A stretch of DNA of 64,000 nucleotides from Aphrocallistes beatrix (GCA_963281255.1 OY725489.1:4154001-4218000); one strand, 5' to 3'; counted from the stretch's first letter, positions 32,154-43,887 are shown. Program-made: numbers and translations. Notes: a model not told the origin generated them from the letters alone.

Positions 32154-32707
32154 ATCCTTACTATTAAAACTCGATTAATGTATATTTATTTATTATTTAT
32201 TTACAAGCGCGCTTCGCTTTTTTGCGCTGCGCGGCTGGCGGACACTTTGTGTCCGCCGGAGGCTCCCTTCGGTCGCCTGGAGGTGACATTGGTTAATTAT
32301 TAGGGAGAAATGATCTCTAAATATGTGCATCTTAGTTTTAAAATCGATATCACTCGAAAAATCACCAAATTTGTCAATTTTTAAAATTTTTGATGAGTAA
32401 TGATGACGTCATAACAAAGTGATGAGTCATCATTTTTTGATGAAAGTGGCATCATATGTGAGGTATCTTAGTATACAGATTCTATTAAAATTTCAGCCTT
32501 CTATCTCCTATAATGGCTGAGTTATGCCCGAATAACTGTGTTGCTTAACTTTTAAAATGTGACAATGACGTCATAATTCCATGATGACTCGACATTTTGC
32601 TCTGAGCTCAGAACTTACTGGAGCCATAGCCAAAATACTCCCACATGCCAAAAATTAGCTTTCTATGACCGGCAGTTTCTTCAATCAACTCGTTACATAT
32701 ATATATA
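32154..32707 (+). repeat. F1 compound repeat, copy 6 (array unit 1 with left inverted end)
   Basis: The left inverted end ATCCTTACTATTAAAACTCG is followed by a TTTA microsatellite, the GC-rich module and the full body to the TA tract. The GC-rich module contains the hairpin GGCGGACACTTTGTGTCCGCC as two 9-base arms around TTT. TGACGTCA occurs twice. Confidence 0.88.
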
Positions 32708-32709
32708 TA

Positions 32710-32894
32710 CAGTCAGGGTCGCTTATTATGAACCCGCTTAATATGAACATTCGTTTATTATGAACTAACCTCCTGGTCCCATTTTCATTTTTTAGATAGG
32801 ATTTGTATTGAATCGAGTCCGCTTAATATGAAGTATCTCTATTATGAACATATTTTTTAGTCCCCTGGTTGTTCACAATAAGCGACCCTGACTG
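32710..32894. mobile_element. Pogo/Tigger-type MITE with TA duplication
   Basis: The element is 185 bp with ends CAGTCAGGGTCGCTTATTAT and the complement CAGTCAGGGTCGCTTATTGT. TA sits at 32708-32709 and 32895-32896. It inserted in the TA microsatellite between two F1 units. The same ends bound the composite at 43059-46220. Confidence 0.88.
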
Positions 32895-32896
32895 TA

Positions 32897-34755
32897 TATA
32901 TATACAAGCGCGCTTCGCTTGGTTGCGCTGCGCGGCTGGCGGACACTTTGTGTCCGCCGGAGGCCCCCTTTGGCCGCCTGAGGTCTCATTGGTTAATTAT
33001 TTGGGAGATTGGCTTTTTTGCGCTCCGCGCGCGGCGAACACTTCGTGCCCGCAAGAGGCGCCCTTTGGGCGCCTGTGGTCACCATTGATTAATCATAAGG
33101 GAGATAACATCTCTAAATACGTCTGTCCTACTATTATAATCGATATCGCACGAAAAATCACCAAATTTGTCAATTTTTATAATTTTTGATGCGTAATGAT
33201 GACGTCATAACAAAGTGATGAGTCATCATTTTTTGATGAAAGTGGCATCATATGTGAGGTATCTTAGTATACAGATTCTATTAAAATTTCAGCCTTCTAT
33301 CTCCTATAATGGCTGAGTTATGCCCGAATAACTGTGTTGCTTAACTTTTAAAAATGTGACAATGACGTCATAATTCCATGATGAGTCGACATTTTGCTCT
33401 GAGCTCAGAACTTACTGGAGCCATAGCCAAAATACTCCCACATGCCAAAAATTAGCTTTCTATGACCGGCAGTTTCTTCAATCAATTCGTTACATATATA
33501 TATATATATATATACAAGCGCGCTTCGCTTGGTTGCGCTGCGCGGCTGGCGGACACTTTGTGTCCGCCGGAGGCCCCCTTTGGGCGCCTGAGCTCTCATT
33601 GGTTAATAATTTGGGAGATTCGCTTTTTTGCGCTCCGCGCGCGGCGAACACTTCGTGCCCGCAAGAGGCGCCCTTTGGGCGCCTGTGGTCACCATTGATT
33701 AATCATAAGGGAGATAACATCTCTAAATACGTCTGTCCTACTATTATAATCGATATCGACGAAAAATCACCAAATTTGTCAATTTTTATAATTTTGATGC
33801 GTAATGATGACGTCATAACAAAGTGATGAGTCATCATTTTTAATGAAAGTCGCATCATATGTGAGGTATCTTAGTATACAGATTCTATTAAAATTTCAGC
33901 CTTCTATCTCCTATAATGGCTGAGTTATGCTCGAATAACTGTGTTGCTTAACTTTTAAAAATGTGACAATGACGTCATAATTCCATGATGAGTCGACATT
34001 TTGCTCTGAGCTCAGAACTTACTGGAGCCATAGCCAAAATACTCCCACATGCCAAAAATTAGCTTTCTATGACCGGCAGTTTCTTCAATCAATTCGTTAC
34101 ATATATATATATATATATATACAAGCGCGCTTCGCTTGGTTGCGCTGCGCGGCTGGCGGACACTTTGTGTCCGCCGGAGGCCCCCTTTGGGCGCCTGAGC
34201 TCTCATTGGTTAATAATTTGGGAGATTCGCTTTTTTGCGCTCCGCGCGCGGCGAACACTTCGTGCCCGCAAGAGGCGCCCTTTGGGCGCCTGTGGTCACC
34301 ATTGATTAATCATAAGGGAGATAACATCTCTAAATACGTCTGTCCTACTATTATAATCGATATCGACGAAAAATCACCAAATTTGTCAATTTTTATAATT
34401 TTGATGCGTAATGATGACGTCATAACAAAGTGATGAGTCATCATTTTTAATGAAAGTCGCATCATATGTGAGGTATCTTAGTATACAGATTCTATTAAAA
34501 TTTCAGCCTTCTATCTCCTATAATGGCTGAGTTATGCTCGAATAACTGTGTTGCTTAACTTTTAAAAATGTGACAATGACGTCATAATTCCATGATGAGT
34601 CGACATTTTGCTCTGAGCTCAGAACTTACTGGAGCCATAGCCAAAATACTACCACATGCCAAAAATTAGCCTTCTGCGCCCGGCAGTTTCTTCAATCAAT
34701 TCGTTACAGATATATATATATATACACACAATAATCGAGTTTTAATATTAAGGAT
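32897..34755 (+). repeat. F1 tandem array, units 2-4, with right inverted end
   Basis: Three head-to-tail F1 bodies start at 32904, 33514 and 34121, with periods of 610 and 607 bp. Units 3 and 4 are almost identical. Each has two GC-rich modules: the usual hairpin and a second one with GCGCGCGGCGAACACTTCGT. Only the last unit is followed by the right inverted end (ATCGAGTTTTAATATTAAGG). With the left end at 32154, this looks like one element whose body was amplified in place. Small ORFs repeated in each unit are not coding. Confidence 0.88.
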
Positions 34756-34776
34756 ATGTTACAAGGTATCTGTAAA

Positions 34777-35383
34777 ATCAGGGTAAATGTAATTACCCTG
34801 ATTTTTTTAGGGTAATTGTAATTACTTTGTTTTTTTAGGTTAATTATAGTGACCACTCATTGTATAGTGGATCATTTGTATAGGCGCAACTTGGCCAATT
34901 TTCACATGTCCATCCAGATTTGCTCAGCCTGTAATACACAAGTACGGGAAACACACTTAGCTCACCTAAGAGCAATTGTCCTATTAATAGGATTCCTCAA
35001 TTGACAGTTGCATTGTAACAGGTAACATTGCCCACGCTGAATTTCCCCCCCTGAATTCGCCCCCTTCCATACTATAAGTTAACAATTATACCACCTAAGT
35101 ACCATATTAGGAAGTGGAGTTTTCTAAATGTAATTGTGTAACTTATAATACTCAACTGGTACATTAATGGGTGTGTTATATGTACTATGTACTATGTATT
35201 TTCTGAAATTCTACAAGTTTCAAATAGGCTGTTAGATGTTCTCATCTAGAAAATTATAATTGAATTTTAACCGGGGAATGGGGGATAAACCAGTTTTATC
35301 CCGTCCCATGCTCCCCCACTTATGGAGGTTATACTGTAATTACAATTACCCTGAAAAATTCAGGGTAATTACAATTACCCTGA
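34777..35383. repeat. Foldback element with CAGGGTAATTGTAATTACCC ends
   Basis: Both ends carry two head-to-tail palindromes of the form CAGGGTAATTGTAATTACCC, inverted relative to each other over about 50 bp. The 500-bp interior is noncoding. I could not define a target duplication, so the class is unknown. Confidence 0.65.
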
Positions 35384-35484
35384 TTGAACTAGCAAACTTG
35401 ATAAATAAGGTCAGACAAAAGATATACATACATTAGAATGCAATAGCACAAACTTATAAGTCAGCAAATAGGAAAATTCATGGT

Positions 35485-35578
35485 CCGGCCAAAAACCGGA
35501 CCCGCTAAAAAAGAAGTCCGGCCAAAAGCCGGACCATCTGATCCTTACCCAAAAAGTGGTCCGGCCAAAGCCGGACCT
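35485..35578. repeat. Three tandem GGTCCGGC hairpins
   Basis: Three consecutive imperfect palindromes (GGTCCGGCCAAAAACCGGAC type, loop CAAA) are spaced about 30-40 bases apart. They stand out as GC-rich in AT-rich DNA. Confidence 0.8.
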
Positions 35579-36181
35579 GCCGCACCTACTCCTACGCCTA
35601 TGTTGATGCATTGGTTCGATTGTTTGTTATTAACTGTACTAAAATAATAGTGATATCATTGCCAAAATATGCTAATATCCGAGTCAAAAACCAAGTAACT
35701 AGAAATTTAAGGCCTCTCGTAGTCTTAATCGGCAAACTTAGCCCCATAGCAATATTATAGCATGCAGCATAGGAATGTGACAACATTCCATTCTTAAAAC
35801 TTGATTGAATCCCATCGAGTGATCCCTCTTGCGAATCCGCTCGGTTAGCTGAGTACAATTAAACGTATAAGAATCCTCTTAATTTAACAATGATTTGTGA
35901 ATAGGGAACTTCGTACAAATATTAAGATTGCAATAATTAGTTTTGATCCACAGGCACAGGGTCGAAACTTTCCCAGAACAAATGTCGCCTATTTCAAATT
36001 CATCCCTTTTGCTTTACATGATCACCACAAAAGCATGCTAAACTTGTTCAGCGGTGCTCATTTCCCCCCAAATTCTTTAAGTCACTAGACTACAAATGGC
36101 ATCAATAAGTTTAAAATTTAGGCGTTTAGAAATATGATCAACAAAAATAGATTGATAAATATCCTTGATAGTGTTTGGACC
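35579..36181. other. Noncoding stretch
   Basis: No relic or repeat was recognised. Confidence 0.4.
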
Positions 36182-36436
36182 TAGGTTGACTAATTCATGA
36201 ATTAATGAATAATTCGAATAATTCATAATTCATCAAGCCTGAGAAGAATGATCCAAAATTGAAAGTTTTTGCAACAAAATATCATGAATTATATAAATGA
36301 ATTTTTCGCAAAATTCTTAATTCAGGAATTATGAATTATTTTGAATTATTCATTAATTCGTGAATTAGTCAACTTAGCTTATGATTGACTAATTCATTCT
36401 TGAATTATGAATTATTCGAATAATTCATAATTCTTT
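36182..36436. repeat. AT-rich foldback of GAATTATGAATTATTCG motifs
   Basis: Inverted arms AGGTTGACTAATTCATGAAT and its complement near 36355-36380 enclose a short loop. A third, inverted fragment continues to 36436. Sequence just after the next F1 copy (AGTCAACTTAGGTTTGGACT, 37014) matches the outer end, so the F1 copy probably inserted into a second copy of this foldback. Confidence 0.65.
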
Positions 36437-36449
36437 GCCATTTTTTATG

Positions 36450-37012
36450 AACAAGCGCGCTTCGCTTGCTTGCGCTGCGCGGCTGGCGGACACTTTGTGT
36501 CCGCCGGAGGCTCCCTTCGGTCGCCTGGGGTCACATTGGTTATTTATAAGGGAGATAACATCTCTAAATACGTCTGTCCTACTGTTATAATCTATATCGC
36601 ACGAAAAAGCACCAAATTTGTCAATTTTAAAAATTTTGATGAGTAATGATGACGTCATAGCAAAGTGATGAGTCATCATTTGATGATAGTTGCATCATAT
36701 GTGAGGTATGTTAGTATACAGATTCTATTAAAATTTCAGCCTTCTATCTCCTATAATGGCTGAGTTATGCTCGAATAACTGTATTGCTTAACTTTTAAAA
36801 ATGTGACAATGACGTCATAATTCCATGATGAGTCGACATTTTGCTCTGAGCTCAGAACTTACTGGAGCCATAGCCAAAAAACTCCCACATGCCAAAAATC
36901 AGCTTTCTGGGACTGGCAGTTTCTTCAATCAATTCGTTACAGATATATATATATATATATACATATATATAAATAAATTAATATACATTAATCGAGTTTT
37001 AATAGTAAGGAT
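36450..37012 (+). repeat. F1 compound repeat, copy 10
   Basis: A complete F1 body with the right inverted end ATTAATCGAGTTTTAATAGT and AAGGAT. The left inverted end is missing; the GC-rich module starts directly after foldback DNA. Confidence 0.88.
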
Positions 37013-37460
37013 TAGTCAACTTAGGTTTGGACTAACATCAATTTCAACATATTTTTTGCAAACAAAAAGGTTTTTTAGCGACCACATAAGGCTGCGCGTT
37101 ATTGGGAGATGCCCATTCAAGGGTCTATTTTCCATCCCAGACAACATTATGTCACAATAGCAATGTACACATACTTATAATAGTAGATGTGTAAGCACGT
37201 TACAACCAAGTGTAATTGGAATTTAGGTTAATAATAAATTGAGAAATGCAAACACCATCCATAATTGGCAAAATTCTAAAAATATCAACATGTGCAGTGT
37301 ACATGGCTATATTTAGAATTCTACCACCACATTATAAGAAACTAGTTCAATTTTTAGCATGTGAGGTGGAACAATTATGGGCACTACAGCTGTAGTTAAT
37401 TAACGAGTTACACTGAATCAGTATAAGTACGGAAATAAATATGTCATAACAAATTAAAAA
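37013..37460. other. Noncoding stretch
   Basis: It begins with the end of a foldback copy. No other relic was seen before the Mutator-like/PHD relic. Confidence 0.4.
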
Positions 37461-39023
37461 ATGTCTTCTTAAGAACAAGAAACTATTTCTACATTCCGCA
37501 GCGCAGATATCCCGAGGGTTTGCATTCCGGCTGATTTTGAATCTAGCATGAAGTCAAGTGGGTCTGACAATGAAGATGAATTAATATTCAAAGTCCCAAC
37601 AAGCCCAACTGATTTAACACCAGCTATATCCACGCCTATCGAGCTCGGATCTACTCTATTTCAAATAGCACTCTCTTAACAGATATCCGAAGAATCGGAT
37701 AACACGGCACCAGCTGCCTCAGGTCCTAATAAAAAGTGAGGACATAAAATCAACACTGGGAGGTTTCGGAAGGTTGAGAGAGTCAAAAGAAAATCTACTT
37801 TCACAACATTCACCACAAAGCGATTACCTCTTCCTACTAACACTCCGAAATTTAAAACATTATTACAGGAAGTTTCCTCAGCCCAATAAACGCCTGAGTA
37901 TTATGGTACAGAAGAATAGAGCTCAATCATTTTGCGATCCCTACGTTCCTCATGGCTCGCAAATAATTGATATCGATATACTAAGTACAATATTTTCTCT
38001 ATTAAGATGCACTGAGGCACACTGCACTAGTAAATTGAATATGTATCAATACGCTTTTCGGGATGGGGTACAATCATATCTCTTGTTGAAATGCAGTCGC
38101 TGCCAACTTGTGCTTGCTGAATTTACCACATCCTGTCCGGTTTAGAATGAAACTTAATGAAGCGGTGGACGATCCTCAAATGCTTTGCCCGAAATATTCA
38201 GAAGACAATGTTAGAGCTTTACCAGCAGCACACTGTAATTTTACGTATGAGCGAGAGGAATTTTCTTTTTGAATACCTTTCATCCACCTAGCAAACTCCG
38301 ACAACCCTATCTGAATAAAGATTAGTTTTGGCGCCTGGAAGATGTTTTCAAGAAATTGCAAGCATTGAAATGTGTTCCGCTTTGACAATGGGATTAACAC
38401 AGAACTGTAATGAGTCGCTACATTCAGTTGTGTGGTATAATATTGCTCCAAAGACAAAAGATGTATGACAAAAGTCACTTCAAGCCGCTGCTGCTATTGC
38501 TTTGTGCACTTTCAATGAATGAAGGTTTAATGATGCTCGCTGCTATACTGGCAAATCAAGAGGTTCAATGCTCCCGCATAACTCTTGAACACTTAGCAAC
38601 AATGGATAAAGAAATGAACTGCTGTAAACTTAAAGCCGTTATGGCTACACGAAATAGGCTCCGTAGAGTTCTCAAATCCCAATTCATTGCAGCCGAATCC
38701 TCTAGGCGTATACCAAAAAAGATACTATGACCTATAAATCTGGAGGTTTTGGTACTGAGCTCTCATCTGTTGCCATGAAAGAATTACCTTCCAAGAATGT
38801 TAACCCTGATGACTCTGAAACAGTTTGCGAGGAATGTGAACAACATGACTGCCCAACCGGGGGAGAAAAGGCGAATGATGACTGGTTAGGCTGTGAGTTC
38901 TGCCTGAGATGGTTTCACTGTGGATGAGTCAATACCAGTCTAAAGGACGTGGGAAATGTTCCTTATATCTGTAGGAGATATGACTTGGAATTCGAGTCCT
39001 ATTTAGAACCTGTACGGCTATAG
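37461..39023 (+). pseudogene. Mutator-like transposase with PHD-type finger, copy 2
   Basis: The N-terminal part is low-complexity, with stops, reading TFRSADIPRVCIPADFESSM. The frame at about 37900-38140 reads RAQSFCDPYVPHGSQIIDID and ILSTIFSLLRC, then paired cysteines (LKCSRC), the zinc-ribbon-like N-terminal block of this MULE family. The catalytic core is deleted. Sequence near 38400-38730 reads ESLHSVVWYNIAPKTKD and AIALCTFNEGLMML, matching the C-terminal motif of copy 1. A cysteine-rich module (VCEEC, then WLGCEFCLRWFHCG, a TGA, and YICRR) is the PHD equivalent. Several stops and shifts occur. It shares architecture with copy 1 but not close sequence, so the two are different lineages. 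Confidence 0.65.
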
Positions 39024-39279
39024 TTTCTGTAGTAGCATGACTCCATTATAAGAGTACTAGTAATAAGTCAACAGGTATAATTGATTGAATAAAAGAAAAA
39101 AGTTAGTAAACAAATATTCAAAGAGTGTAATGTATTTATACTATACAGTATCCTAGAGCAAAATTTGGCGGCTAAATCTAGCCAATCAAATTCGAGTATT
39201 CAGTACGGCATTAACATATCCATAGTAACCCGAATTCAAGGTAGTGCCAGTGCCTTACTGTATTAGAATGCTGTGGTTT

Positions 39280-39761
39280 ATCCTTACAATTAAAACTCGA
39301 TTAATATGTGTTTGTTTGTTTGTGTATATATATATCTATATATCTGTAACGAATTGATTGAAGAAACTGCCGGGCACGGAAAGCTAATTTTTGGCATGTG
39401 GGAGTCTTTTAGCTATGGCTCCAGTGAGTTCTGAGCTCAGAACAAAATGTCGACTCATCATGGAATTATGACGTCATTGTCACATTTTTATAAGTTAAGC
39501 AATACAGTTATTCGAGCATAACTCAGCCATTATAGGAGATAGAAGGCTGAAGTTTTAAAGAAATCTGTATACTAGCATGTTTCACATATGATGCAACAAT
39601 CATCAAAAAATGATGACTCATCACTTTGTTATGACGTCATAATTACTCATCAAAATTTAGAGATGTTATTTCCCTTATAATTAATCAATGTGACCCAAAG
39701 GGCCTCCGGCGGACATAGTGTCCGCCAGCCGCGCAGCGTAAGCAAGCGAAGCGCGCTTGTA
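39280..39761 (-). repeat. F1 compound repeat, copy 11 (reverse)
   Basis: An F1 inverted end (ATCCTTACAATTAAAACTCG) and a TTTG/TA microsatellite are followed by the body in reverse orientation, ending at the GC-rich module. The inverted end thus occurs next to the opposite end of the body from copy 6, showing that both termini carry it. Confidence 0.88.
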
Positions 39762-40192
39762 TATGTATATATCTGTAACGAATTGAATGAAGAAACTGCC
39801 AGGCGCAGAAAGCTGATTTTTGGCATGTCGGAGTCTTTTGGCTATGGCTCCACCAAGTTCTGAGCTCATTGCAAAATGTCGACTCATCATGGAATTATGA
39901 CGTCATTATTACATTTTTAAAGGTTCAGCCATAGCATTCTATATACTAAGGCAATGGCACTCACCCAAAAATTAGTACCATGGATTGGTTAAATACTTCA
40001 AAACCAATAATTTTGATATTGTAGATAATTCAATTTTCCATCAATTTAGGCATTCACCCACCCTGACAAATTAACTATTATATCAGAACAATTGAAATGA
40101 GATATATTATTTGGTTTTTAATGCACATAGTCGAATTATTTAATACTTAATACATACAAAATATCTAAAGAATAGTTCATCACAATATTGAG

Positions 40193-40330
40193 ACTTGAGG
40201 GACAGACTTGACTTAGCTTGAGAGACAGACTTGACTTAGCTTGAGAGACAGACTTGACTTAGCTTGAGGGACAGACTTGACTTGACTTGACTTGACTTGA
40301 CTTGACTTGACTTGAGACCTGAGACTTGAG
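40193..40330. repeat. Minisatellite of 23-bp units merging into (ACTTG)n
   Basis: About three to four units of AGACAGACTTGACTTAGCTTG plus AG are followed by about six ACTTG pentamers. The pentamer is part of the longer unit, so one probably arose from the other. Confidence 0.85.
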
Positions 40331-40726
40331 GCATCATAAGGGAACAATATACTTCTACAAGGTACTAAGGAACAATCACACTCGGGACTTTCAATAGAAT
40401 ATAGTCACACATTCCGGACTTCTACAGTCTGTGAAGTTGACTAAATAAACAAAGAATATATTAAATTAGTTCTTGAATTTAGCCAGTTTACTATTCTCTT
40501 GTTTCAATACTAGTGCATTATATATAGGTCTTAACTTTATTAGAAGTGTATACAATGTTTTAAGCCCACCATACACGATGCAACTTTGTTGCATGCAACA
40601 AGTCAACATACACGATGCAACAATGTTGCATGCAACATTATTTCCATGCAACTTTGTTGCATGAAATATTCATTCTCGCGCAACTTGTTGCATGGAAAAT
40701 CATATTGTTGTGTAGAGTATGCATAC

Positions 40727-41157
40727 CGTATTGCTTCGAATAAGCGCCCGGGCGCTTATTTATTTCGTGCACCCTTTAGACCCGGCGCTTATTCAAACCG
40801 GCGCTTATTCAAGCCCCGGCGCTTATTTTTTTCATTCGCTATTTTGACCCGGCGCTCTTTTTTTTGTTTACTACATTGACTGGCACTTTTATTTTTGCCA
40901 CAACTGAGAATGTTAGTTCTATTAAAAAAGGATAATGTAATGTTTCAAAAAGCACTTCTATCTATGCCACTACTGAGAATACTAGTTTGATATGATTTTC
41001 AGAGAACTAAAATGCCCCGGCGTCCGACGCTTATTCGAGCCCCGGCGCTTATTCAAGCCCCGGCGCTTATTTATTTCGCTCACCATTTAGACCCGGCGCT
41101 TATTCAAACCGGCGCTTATTCAAGCCCCCGGCGATTATTCAGGGAAATACGGTATAC
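40727..41157. mobile_element. MITE with ATACCGTATT ends and CCGGCGCTTATTC repeats
   Basis: The ends ATACCGTATTGCTTCGAATA and the complement ATACCGTATTTCCCTGAATA are inverted. The subterminal regions carry five to six copies of the CCGGCGCTTATTCAA motif in each arm. No coding region. The type is familiar from several invertebrate genomes, but I cannot name the family. Confidence 0.75.
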
Positions 41158-41461
41158 TAATTTATAAATATAATTGAAATTGATAAATAGCTATTTTCAA
41201 TCCATATTATGATTTTAAAAAAGTCTTCTCGTTTCCTCATTCTTGATTATTTTACTTCGTCGGAGGTTGTAAAGATAAGGCCGTACTTGATACTACAAAT
41301 CTATATATACAAGTTTTTCGTCTGTCCAGTGATAATAAGGTTTGGCAATTTTGGTTTACAATTTGGTTATTGAATGGATCAAATTTATCATATAAATGAA
41401 TTTACTACAAGTACAAGTATTATTATTGAAAGTGTTCCCTTGTTGCTTACTTGATTCAGAG

Positions 41462-41808
41462 TGGTTAACCGATTTTAGGGCTCGGTTATTTTGGTTTCCT
41501 CTAGGGCGGTTAACCGGTTAACCGATGTCCATATTAATTGGTTGAAATATGCATTTTTAGACTAATATTTAACCTGCTAGTAATCAATTTGATAATTTTC
41601 AGCTGTCTCGAGATATACTAGATGATTAAAAATAGAAATTATGATGTATTTTTAATTTTTTAGAAGTAATATTCATGAATCTCTGTCGAAAAACAATGAA
41701 ATTAGCGTAAATATTTAGAAAATAAAGCAGATCGGCTAGCCGATCTAAGATTTTCTTAACTGTTAACCGAGATCGACGGCGGTTTGCCGGTTAACCGGTT
41801 AACCAAAT
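41462..41808. mobile_element. MITE with GGTTAACC ends
   Basis: Inverted ends are built of GGTTAACCGGTTAACC and GGTTAACCGATTTTAGGG, about 350 bp apart. The interior is noncoding. No target duplication could be assigned with confidence. Confidence 0.65.
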
Positions 41809-43497
41809 CCAGGCTTGCTTGATTGAAATCCTAACCTCACTTTAGTACTAAAGTTATCTCGATTTAACCATCTGCTATCAGTTGTGGTTTTCAATACTCA
41901 ATTAGGAAAAACAGGTATTTTGAAATTCCATGCAACTTTGTTGCATGGAAGTAGAGCAATGCTCTACTTTCATGCAACATGTTGCATGCGACAATGTTGC
42001 ATGAAAAATTCACCATACACGATGCAACAATGTTGCATTTCGCCTTTCCAACCTGACAACCAGCAGGCTTGTTAGGTTGGAAAGGCGAAATGTCCCGATG
42101 TTAATTTGGAGCACGTTTAGTTAAATTGCACTTGTCCGAATTTTAAAAAAGGTATTTATGCCCACGTTTTTGTAGTAACGAGGATTGCATTTACTAAATT
42201 TGGGGAAGGCAACACTTTTTCTTGGTCTTTTAAATTCAGTCAATTGTTTCTACCCAACTTGAGTATGTACTATATATGCATGATTCTAGAATAATTAACT
42301 ACATTACTTAAGAAATCACTCACCCGTGATCTTGTTGTTCTGGTAGTATTCACACGTCTTGGAATGGCTCAATACCATTTTCACGACGAGCACCATCTTT
42401 AGGAAATTGAAAAACTTCATGAAGTGTTCTACTCTTCTGTAATTGGAAGTCGAGTCAGGCACGAGACAAGACATCTCGTCCAAATGATTTATGCAATTAG
42501 TATTGTCAAGTGAGGTATTATAAATGAGTAATAGAAATAATATGCAGCATAACAATACATTATTGTAATACAATAGTGTTGTATGTGAAGTAAATATAAA
42601 TATTGTGGTTACATAATATTTTCAAAATGAATATTTAAACAACCATGAACTCACAATATGAGATAATTATATAGTTGATAATAACAGTTATTTAATTAAC
42701 GGTTTTAGGATTGAAGTATTTAACCAATCCATCGTACCAATTTTTTGGTGAGTGCCATTGCCTTAGTATATAGAATGCTATGGTTCAGCAATACAGTTAT
42801 TCGAGCATACTTCAGCCATTATAGGTGATAGAAAGCTGAAATTTTAATAGAATCTGTATACTATCATACCTCACATATGATGCAACTATCAGTAATATAT
42901 GAAATACTTGTTTGTTCATTTATACTATAAAAATATCTATGCATCAATCTATTCCAGGGAATTTGAAACTGCGTTACTAATATTAAAAATATCTGTCGAT
43001 ATACCGATAAAAAAGCACCAAAAAAACAGTCAATAATAGAATCAAAATTGAAAAAATACAGTCAGGGTCGCATATCATTATAAACTCCAAGGGTACCCAA
43101 AATATTTTCACAATAGAGAGACAATACCGGTAGGCCGGGTCAAGAAATGTACAAATGATCGGATTAACTTCTACCTAAGGGAAAAGTTGCATTTACACCT
43201 TTCGAGGATTATAAGAAATTTAGATCCGAAAAAAAATTGATTTGACCCTTGCGGTTTTATAGTCTTATTATACCACCCCCACCCCTTTCTTTCCCAAATT
43301 TTAAAATGTACAACACAAACTTTTTGATCAATTGTTGAATAGAGCAATATCCAATAATTTCATATTCATTTAATTTATAACTTGTATAATCTTTTCTTGA
43401 CTCAAAAGCAGGCAATTTTCTCTGAGGTGAGTGTTGAAAGAATTAATTCATGTCTCGCCTCTTCCCCTGTTACTGAAGTCAAAGCTTTAGTGACCAG

Positions 43498-43887
43498 GGG
43501 CCTTATTCACTAAGAAAACTTAAGATTTGCTTAACTTTTGAATCTTCAAAATTAGAAGAGATTTTTAAAGAATTCAAATAGATTGCATACTCTATTAATT
43601 TTAAGTGGTACAATTGAAATGCTTGACAAATTTTGACTCATTTGTTAAACTTTTCAGAAAGTAACGTAATATTTTAAGTTAAGTATGACGTCATAATACT
43701 TAAGTATGACATCACGAATATTTCGAGAGTGACTTGGAATATTTCCAGTATTTAGGTAGTTTATATTTCTCTTGGTATCATTGAACATCTCTATTTACCC
43801 AAATCGTAATGCAACTCTTCAAAATTTCCACTATATAAAGTTATATAAAGTTAAGCAAATCTTAAGTTCTCTTAGTGAATAAGGCCC
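43498..43887. mobile_element. MITE with GGGCCTTATTCAC ends (PIF/Harbinger-like), 3-bp duplication
   Basis: Inverted ends GGGCCTTATTCACTAAGA continue as AACTTAAGATTTGCTTAA. CAG is present at 43495-43497 and 43888-43890. The homologous uninterrupted site in the right arm of the inverted duplication (complement of AGTGACCAGTTGAAT, about 44733-44747) has a single CAG, confirming the boundaries. A 3-bp duplication and GGGCC ends suggest PIF/Harbinger. Confidence 0.88.

Larger units (their letters stand above)
40562..42090. repeat. Palindrome-rich TGCAACTTTGTTGCA block pair
   Basis: Clusters of TGCAAC(A/T)(A/T)(T/G)TTGCA palindromes (40577-40690 and 41929-42035) both include CCATACACGATGCAAC. They flank two other MITEs. 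The right cluster ends in a hairpin whose 17-base arm TTTCGCCTTTCCAACCT is repeated in reverse at about 42074-42090. The two clusters look like the ends of one invaded foldback element. Confidence 0.65.
39930..42782. mobile_element. TIR element of 2.85 kb with 7-8 bp duplication
   Basis: The ends CATAGCATTCTATATACTAA and the exact complement are inverted over at least 60 bp, including GGCAATGGCACTCACC. GTTCAGC is duplicated at 39923-39929 and 42783-42789 inside an F1 repeat. The interior has no clear transposase. A weak minus-strand ORF (42573-42316) starts with a hydrophobic segment and ends at a GTGAGT donor, which might be an exon. It hosts at least three nested repeats. The superfamily is unresolved; the duplication size suggests hAT. 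Confidence 0.75.
39762..42893 (-). repeat. F1 compound repeat, copy 12 (split by a 2.85-kb element)
   Basis: The body starts after a TA tract at 39762. It is interrupted after GGTTCAGC (39929) and continues at 42783 with GTTCAGCAATACAGTTATTC through TATGATGCAACTATCA at 42893. The rest is lost. Confidence 0.85.

Noticed and set aside
32869..33189. A 106-codon ORF starting in the pogo MITE
   Set aside because: It runs from a MITE through an F1 GC-rich module; both are noncoding repeats.
33405..34433. Identical small ORFs repeated with a 607-bp offset, at first sight a tandem gene family
   Set aside because: They lie in the noncoding F1 body and GC-rich module, vary in frame among copies and match no protein family.
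36825..37160. A 111-codon ORF at the end of F1 copy 10
   Set aside because: It consists of repeat body, TA microsatellite (Ile-Tyr runs) and unrelated flank.
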